Notes under the pieces: model-generated
Database searches by the model: none
Told to the model about the DNA's origin: nothing
The model's input: the letters and a program-made list of their open reading frames with translations, nothing else
Program-made: the position numbers and the translations under genes
Shown: in pieces, positions 57,701 to 64,000 of the stretch
How the letters are laid out: every line of letters begins with the position of its first letter
How positions within the stretch are numbered: position 1 is the first letter of the stretch
Source of the DNA: Buxus sempervirens
Taxonomy: Eukaryota > Streptophyta > Magnoliopsida > Buxales > Buxaceae
Assembly (NCBI GenBank): GCA_947561395.2
Contig: OX387185.1
Coordinates: 20,548,366 to 20,612,365, forward strand
Direction of reading: 5' to 3'
DNA length: 64,000 nucleotides

Positions 57701-58310
57701 GGGTATCAAGAAAAAGAAGGAAAGTTGACCTGTGCTGAGAAAATGGTCAAGAATGTGTTGGAAAAGTACAACTTTCACCCTGGAAAAGGTCTGGGGGTTA
57801 ACCTGTAAGGAAGGATAGAACCAATAAAGGTTAAGAAGATGGTCCACAGAGCAGGATTGGGGTCCAAGCCAAGGAATTGGAAAAGACAAAGACAGATGGA
57901 TGACATGAAATTCCCTCATATCAGGGAAACTTTTCCTAAGCTTTCTCACATGATTCAGCTGTCTCCTCCCCAGGATTAGTCCAAACCCCCATACTATAAT
58001 ATCAATCCATTCCAGAAACCCAAGACCTCAACCGTGCAACCATATGTTCCACCTTCACCGCCACAAGCATTGGGTGGGCTTGGGCCACAGGCAGAACAGG
58101 AGCATGATTTCTCTGAGGACATTTGAGCCTTTTTTGCCTTGACAGAAGGCAACCAAGAAGAAGTAGCAGAGGAGCTACCTTTTATTGATTGGGCTGTAGT
58201 AGAAGTCCCATCTGGGACTAGCCCTACAGAAGAAACAGGCGATGCAACTCACCCAGTACTGGTGATTTCAGATGCGGACCCTAAACTTGAGGAATAGGCT
58301 TGTATCCCTG
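54788..58310 (+). pseudogene. gag-protease of element C, broken
   Basis: The first ATG after the acceptor-like site gives MNPIEAEADAP. A proline-rich N-terminal linker and a charged coiled-coil-like stretch (about residues 100-135) precede the gag domain (KFKCPDLDKYDGTGCP, LTGTALIWF, RWKDLTDAFLAQY, DESVRQYAMRWRE). A TAG at 55634 interrupts it; the same frame then runs to 57808. A C-H-H-C motif is at about 56117-56162. The aspartic protease at about 57205-57590 has LIDNGLALN (usually DNGSA) and LLLGRPWIH. After TAA at 57806 the frame continues, with further stops, through a Gly-Leu-Gly-rich tail to the TSD of the solo LTR. Confidence 0.85.
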
Positions 58311-60089
58311 TGTGAGACATGGAAAATAAATCCAATGACTTCCTCTATCATCACGCGGGATTAAATTAAACAAAGAGTCGCCACCATTGAATTTAGGTGT
58401 GAATGGACACCAAGATATTAAATAATCACAAAAGGCAATTTTAGGGTAAAAATAACCCTCTAAAAAAAACCAGAGATGGGTAAGGGGATTAGGTTATGGA
58501 CAGGGGAATGTGTTAGACACCCCTATTCATCCACACAAGGTAGTTGCCAGGTCTTGTTCATGTTTTACAAAGAAAAAAGGCTTGTTATAAAAATCACAAA
58601 AAATCACATAAAGACAAAATTGTATGGTTTTTTCATACAAATAGTCTGATTGATCCAGAACTTTCAAATATGATCATACCATTCCTAGGGTTTCATGATC
58701 AAAATCAAATTGAGATAAAATCAATTTAAAGTGAAAAATCCAAAAATCTGGCTTCAAGTCAAATTCTAGAAATCTAGAAAAATATGATTTTTATAAAATA
58801 TTTCAAAATTGAACTTGAATAGTCCAGGACATAGATAGAGCCCAAATTTCACATTAAATCTGAAAATCAAAAACCAAACATACCCACGTTGATGAAAAAC
58901 ATCAAAATGGGAGAACTTAGACCGTAGGGTCTTCTCTCAATAATGAAAAAACGATCTAGAAGTTACTTTCAGGCTTCTGGATCCAGATCTATCATATTGA
59001 TCATGATAAATCCAAGATCATAGCCAAAAATCACAAAAATCACGAAAACAGTGCTGTAGGTGCAAATATGTGAAAAATCCAAATTTTATAAAAAAAATGG
59101 GGATCTCATGCTATAAACATCATGATCATCATAGATTCATGTATTCATTCAGATTCATCATTAAAACAATTAAAACATGATCAAGATATTCAAAGCAGCC
59201 ACATCTCGCAGATTAGAGCATATGGGGGTCTACCCTACGGATCCACCTGTTCTCTTTTCCCCTAGCTCTCTCTTCACGTTTTACGGCTAGAGATGATTCT
59301 TGAGGTACTTAGAGATAGGTTTGGGTACACAAACACAATCAAAGGCTTTATTCTAGAAAAAAAGGAGAAAAACAGATATGGGGTTATATTCTAGGGATCC
59401 ACCTGTTCTCTTTTCCCCTTGCTCTCTCTTCACGTTTTACGGCTAGAGAGACTCTTGAGGTACTTAGAGACAAGTTTAGGAATACTAGATACAAAAGATG
59501 GCTTTATTCTACAGCAATAGAGAAGATCCTATTATCTCTAGAATTGAAGACAGAAAATAAAAGGGAAAAGGGACTTACCTGGATTGAGCAAGCAAGGCAG
59601 CAGGGATTCCTCTCTTCTCTTGGAGCTTCTTAGACTTCAAATTTTCGTGGTCCTTTGCTAGAGGAGAGGCCTTCTATTTATAGGCAAACACAGGGGCATG
59701 GTTGGTCCAAGGTTTGGCAAGATAGAGTTTCAGTTTGAGTTAAACACAAGATCATGCCCATCCTTTATCCACAAAGATATTTCGCACGAATAAAATATGT
59801 AATTCGCTCATTTAAAGTGATATTGGACTAAAGATAAGGCTCAGAAATCGAGAGAAGAACAGAACTCGCACGAGTCTAGAATGCCCGTAAATGATTTACG
59901 GTCCAACGGTGCCCGTATTTCCAGTACGGGCGCGCCTGACCGTAGAGACATTTCGGGCGCGACCGGCCCGTGAATAACATACGGGCAAAGCATGCCTTGT
60001 CAGTTTTTATGCATTTTTGACCTGTTTTAAGCTCTAATTACATGTTTTTACTATTTTCTCATTCTGTAGTACAATTTGGGGTGTCTACA
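58311..60089 (-). mobile_element. solo LTR of the element C family, inside element C
   Basis: TGTGAGACATGG...GGGGTGTCTACA, 1779 bp, flanked by CCCTG (58306-58310 and 60090-60094). TATA box (minus) at 59674-59683, donor-like site at 59573-59582, duplicated block at 59217-59515, TACGGGC cluster at 59880-59990. The flanks keep the same reading phase when LTR and one CCCTG are ignored, which supports a simple insertion into coding sequence. Confidence 0.88.
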
Positions 60090-60313
60090 CCCTGCCCCAG
60101 AATCTTTTATTCTGAACAATTGGGAGGAAACTCCCCTTACTTTTGAAGCCGCGTTTGTTTGGCAAACAGACATGGCTTCCAAAAAAAAACTCCATTAGTG
60201 GAATGCCCTTTTCCTGAAGGTTTTAATAAGCCTTCGTCTTCAGGAAAAGATTTTGTAGAAGGCTCTCAGAAAACACTGATTTTTCAATTTTTTATATAAA
60301 AGATAAAATTTTC

Positions 60314-63300
60314 AAAAAGGTCCAAACCACTTATGAACCCTATAAGCAAACGGAATTGGATCGGGTTGAGTATGACTTCGACCTCGAGCTCGACTTTGAC
60401 CTAATGGGGGTTGAAGAAAAGACCGAGGACGAAGAAGATGACCCTCCAAAAGAAATCACATATCAATTGGAGCGTTATGAAAAGGGGGTCCAACCCAATA
60501 TTGAAGAGACCATATCAATAAACCTAGGGACCAAAGATGACCCAAAAATAGTGAAGATTGGGGTATGCTTATCTGAGGTACAGCGGGAGGAAATGATACG
60601 ATTCTTGGCTGATTATGAAGATGTATTTGCATGGTCGTATCGGGATATGCCAGGGTTAGACACGGGCATGGTTGTGCATAGGCTACCCATTCTACCAGAT
60701 GTTAAGCCAGTTAAATAGAAACTGAGAAGGTTGAAACCTGAATGGACATTGAAGGTCAAAGATGAAGTGGTTAAGCAATTCCAAGCTGGATTCTTGGCAG
60801 TCTCCACGTACCCTGAATGGCTTGAAAATATAGTACTAGTGCCAAAAAAGGATGGAAAGGTCCGAATGTGCGTAAACTACAGAGACTTGAATAAGGCAAG
60901 CCCAAAGGATGATTTTCCACTTCCACACATCGACATCTTGGTAGACAACACTGCTGTACATAGCCTATTCTCATTCATGGATGGTTTCTCTGGGTACAAT
61001 CAAATTAAGATGGCTAAGGAGGATTAAGAAAAAATAGCCTTCATTACACCTTGGGGTACCTTCCACTACACTGTCATGCCATTTGGACTTAAGAACGCCG
61101 GGGCAACCTACTAGAGGGCCATGACAGCCTTATTCCATGATATGATCCATAAGGAGATGGAGGTCTATGTGGATAATATGATAGCCAAATCATGTGAAGA
61201 AGAAGACCACTTGATCAATTTGAAGAAGGTGTTTGACTGGCTCAGGAAATACAGTCTAAGGCTTAACCCTGCAAAATGCGTTTTCGGGGCTACATCAGGA
61301 AAATTATTGGGCTTTATAGTAAGCATGAAGGGAATTGAGATTGACCCAGCTAAAGCTAAAGCAATCATTGAAATGCCATCACCTAGAACGGAGAAGGAAG
61401 TTCGTGGTTTTCTCGGAAGGATTCAGTACATAAGCCGGTTCATAGCACAGCTCACCGTTATTTGTGAACCAATTTTCAAGCATCTAAGAAAGAATAACCC
61501 GACAGTCTGGAATGACGATTGCCAAGAAGCCTTTGACACAATAAAGGAGTATTTATTGAACCCACATGTGCTAGTACCACCTACTCTAGGAAGACCATTG
61601 ATCTTATACTTGTCAGTTTTGGAGACGTCAATGGGGTGTGTCTTGAGACAGCATGACGATACAGGCAGAAAGGAAAGGGCGATTTACTACTTAAGCAAGA
61701 AATTTACAGAATATGAAGCAAAGTATTCTCCTTTAGAAAAGACTTGTTGTGCTTTAATGTGGGCAACTCAGAGACTGAGACATTATTTCCTTAGTCATTC
61801 CACCTTATTGATATCCTGAATGGATCCTTTGAAGTATCTATTTGAGAAACCAGCTTTAACTGGTAGGACAGCAAAGTGGCAGTTGTTACTCTCTGAATTT
61901 GACCTCACCTATATCACACAGAAAGCCATTAAGGGTCAAGCCATTGCTGATCACTTAGCTGCACACCCTTTACCAGAATACCAACCTTTGAAGACTAATT
62001 TCCCTGATGAGGCAATCCTGTTTACTGAAGAAGAAGAAGGGGAAAGCTCATGGCAAATGTGCTTTGATGGGGCCGCCAATATGAATGGAAATGGAATAGG
62101 GGTTGTTTTGATCAAACCAGATGGGGCACACATCCCGATCGCAGTGAAGTTAAGGTTCCAATGCACAAATAATATAGCAGAATACGAAGCATGCATAATT
62201 GGGTTGCAAGCTGCCTTAGACCATGAAGTAGAGGAACTTGACGTATATGAAGATTCGAGTCTTATCATCTTCCAAACAACTGGAGAATGGAAAACAAAGG
62301 ATCACAAATTGATTCCCTATCACCAGTATTCGGAAGAAGTAAGTACCAAATTCACTCGAATTTCCTTCAATTATATGCCAAGGGCCAAAAATCAATTTGC
62401 GGATGCTCTAGCAACATTGGCTTCAATGGTCAGTATGCCAGAAGGTGTTGATATTAGACCACTGGAAATTGAAGTCAGAGATGAACCAGCTTATTGCCTT
62501 GTTCTAAAAGAAACCCCAGAAGAAGAAGTACCATGGTTTCAAGATATTAAGAACTTCCTAAATGATCGGAGTCTGCCAGAAAATGTCACTTCTACAAAGA
62601 AAAGAACAATACAGAGGTTGGCAGGATAGTTCTTACTAAGTGGTGGGCAGTTGTACAAAAGATCACACAATGATATACTACTTAGATGTGTTGCCAAGAC
62701 CGAGTCAGAAAGGTTAGTTGAAACTGTACATGGAAGAGTGTGCGGACCCCATATGAACGGGCATATGCTTGCCAAGAAGATTCTGCGATTGGGATATTAC
62801 TAGTCGACAATGGAGCACAATTGCTATATACATGTCAAAAGGTGTCATTTATGCCAAGTGTATGCTGATAACAAGAATGCACCCCCAAGTGAATTTCACA
62901 ACATGACATCTCCATGGCCCTTCTCCATGTGGGGTATAGACGTCATTGGAATGATCTCTCCAAAGGCATCAAATGGACACAGGTTTATACTTGTAGCAAT
63001 TGATTATTTCACTAAATGGGTAGAAGCAGCTTCATATGCAAACATCACAAGTAGCCACGTTCTGAAATTATTGAAGCACAACATCATTTGTTGCTACGGT
63101 TTGCCAAATGCCATAGTATCAGATAATGCTTCAAACCTTAAGAACAAAGAGATGAGGAAGATGTGTGAACAATTTCAGATCACCCACCACAAGTCAGCTC
63201 CTTACAGACCAAAGATGAATGGGGCAGTGGAAGCAGCAAATAAAGAAGATCATTCAGAAGATGGTAGTGAGTTTCCAAGATTGGCATGAAATGCTGCCAC

Positions 63301-63773
63301 TTGCTCTACATGCTTACAGAACCTCGATTCGGACTTCCACAGGGGCAACCCCGTATTCTTTAGTATATGGGATGGAAGCGGTTTTACCAGTGGAAGTGGA
63401 AATACCTTCATTAAGAGTGCTAATGGAAGCTAAACTAGAAGAAGCTGAATGGATACAGTCAAGACATGATCAACTTAATTTAATAGAGGAAAAGCGTTTG
63501 AAAGCGCTTTGTCATGGCCAATTGTATCAGAAGAGAATGGCCAGGGCTTACAATAAGAAGGTAAAGCCCAGAACATTCCAAGAAGGAAATTTAATATTGA
63601 AGAAAATTTTACCCTTTTTGGAAGACCCTCGTGGAAAATTCAAACCAAATTGGGAAGGGCCTTATGTTGTCAAAAAGGTCCTGTCAGGGGGTGCTCTCAT
63701 CTTAACAGAAATGGATGGGAAGGATTTTCCTGAGCCAATTAACTCTGATGCGGTAAAGAGATATTTTCCTTGA
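60314..63773 (+). pseudogene. RT, dual RNase H and integrase of element C, broken
   Basis: The pre-RT segment (NLGTKDD, DVFAWSYRDMPGLD) leads into RT (KKDGKVRMCVNYRDLN, FPLPHIDILVDN, MPFGLKNAG). The catalytic box is YVDN at about 61168-61179 instead of YVDD, so RT is inactive. RNase H1 follows (about 61590-61840), then a second, archaeal-type RNase H (MCFDGAANMNGNG, NNIAEYEAC, NQFADALATLAS; 62055-62440), which marks the Tat lineage. Integrase has an H-H-C-C motif (62730-62865), core residues in GIDVIG, SDNAS and NGAVEAAN, and the GPYVV region near the end. Stops lie at 60716, 61024, 61111, 61817, 62627 and 62800, with a frameshift near 63240. Confidence 0.88.
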
Positions 63774-64000
63774 ACAAATATTACTAGGAAATGATCTGAG
63801 GCCATTTTTCTATATTTCCCAAAATGATCATCCCTAGTCAAGCCAATTTGAGCCTGTTCGTCTTCTTTGTTAAACCTAAACTGGACTTACAATTTTATAC
63901 TGGGGCAAGGCCAATAGGGGCAGAAAGAAAAAAAATAGGGGCAAATGAAAGCCAAATACAAAAGAAGGGGAATGGGATTGAATTCATCATGATTGTAAGT
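63774..64000 (+). other. start of the element C 3' untranslated region
   Basis: Non-coding sequence after the integrase stop with repeated GGGGCA words (ACTGGGGCAAGG, AGGGGCAGA, AGGGGCAAA). The same type of words occurs in the minus-strand Tat 3' region at 48423-50479. The element continues beyond the window. Confidence 0.6.

Larger units (their letters stand above)
50480..64000 (+). mobile_element. Tat/Ogre-type Ty3/gypsy retrotransposon (element C), right end outside window
   Basis: The order is 5' LTR (50480-52279), PBS (52282-52299), a long leader with a minisatellite (52300-54734), gag-protease (54788-58310), a nested solo LTR (58311-60089), RT, two RNase H domains and integrase (60314-63773), then the start of a 3' untranslated region. 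Dual RNase H and the separate gag-PR and RT-IN blocks are known traits of the Tat lineage (Ogre, Retand). Flanking bases at the left are GTTAC. The frames carry several stops and a mutated RT active site, so this copy is dead. Confidence 0.9.

Noticed and set aside
60090..60110. Polypurine-tract-like flank (minus CTGGGGCAGGG), suggesting the LTR 58311-60089 is a 3' LTR of a minus-strand element
   Set aside because: A perfect CCCTG duplication borders the LTR, and both flanks keep one reading phase of element C, so a solo LTR in coding sequence explains it better.

Overview
This 64 kb window is plant nuclear DNA, almost certainly from a flowering plant with a large, repeat-rich genome. The evidence is a class I TCP transcription-factor gene of the TCP7/TCP21 type, Ty3/gypsy chromoviruses primed by initiator tRNA-Met, a Tat/Ogre-type Ty3/gypsy element with two RNase H domains, and a plant L1-type LINE with a DUF4283-like ORF1. 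A eudicot is likely; the species cannot be told from sequence alone. Only one host gene is recognised (27048-27809, minus strand). It sits in a low-repeat island of about 4.4 kb (about 24.0-28.4 kb), and nearly everything else is retrotransposon.

Layout. 1-6961 is a minus-strand Tekay-like LTR cut by the window edge and holding a Tat-type solo LTR (1429-3817, TSD CACAG). 6967-8803 holds plus-strand remnants of related LTRs. 8804-23395 is another plus-strand LTR split by a solo LTR (8910-12590, TSD TGTAT) and by a complete element A (13415-23176, TSD GAATT, 2.4 kb LTRs differing by roughly 14 substitutions, PBS, PPT, and a gag-PR-RT-RH-IN-chromodomain reading frame with two TAG stops). 23396-28366 is an LTR fragment, then the island with the TCP gene. 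From 28367 a deep nest begins. An LTR fragment is followed by element B (5' LTR 28810-31129, decayed gag and pol to 40158), whose body holds solo LTR 32406-37551 (TSD AGGAC), which itself holds solo LTR 32760-35746 (TSD CAAGG). Three more LTR starts follow (40159, 40579, 40753), then a LINE (about 41.5-45.55 kb), a minus-strand Tat LTR with its 3' untranslated region (45552-50479), and finally a plus-strand Tat/Ogre element C (50480 to beyond 64000), itself split by a solo LTR (58311-60089, TSD CCCTG).

The most interesting signals lie inside the LTRs. Tekay-like LTRs of several subfamilies share (i) a splice-donor-like motif GTRAGTAGCA in their 5' half, (ii) a short hairpin, sometimes with TTCG or GTAA loops, ahead of (iii) a TTTTCAG acceptor-like site in their 3' half, and (iv) after it a short acidic, tyrosine-rich reading frame ending in -EDYYY-like residues. 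They also carry arrays of tiny stem-loops with an invariant loop but a different self-complementary stem in each copy, including one compensatory base-pair change between two copies. Element C has an AUG-free candidate first exon (TATA box, then CCAG|GTAAGT) and an acceptor just upstream of its gag ATG; the presumed intron would contain a 19-copy minisatellite.

All calls are from reading the sequence. No database or folding program was run.
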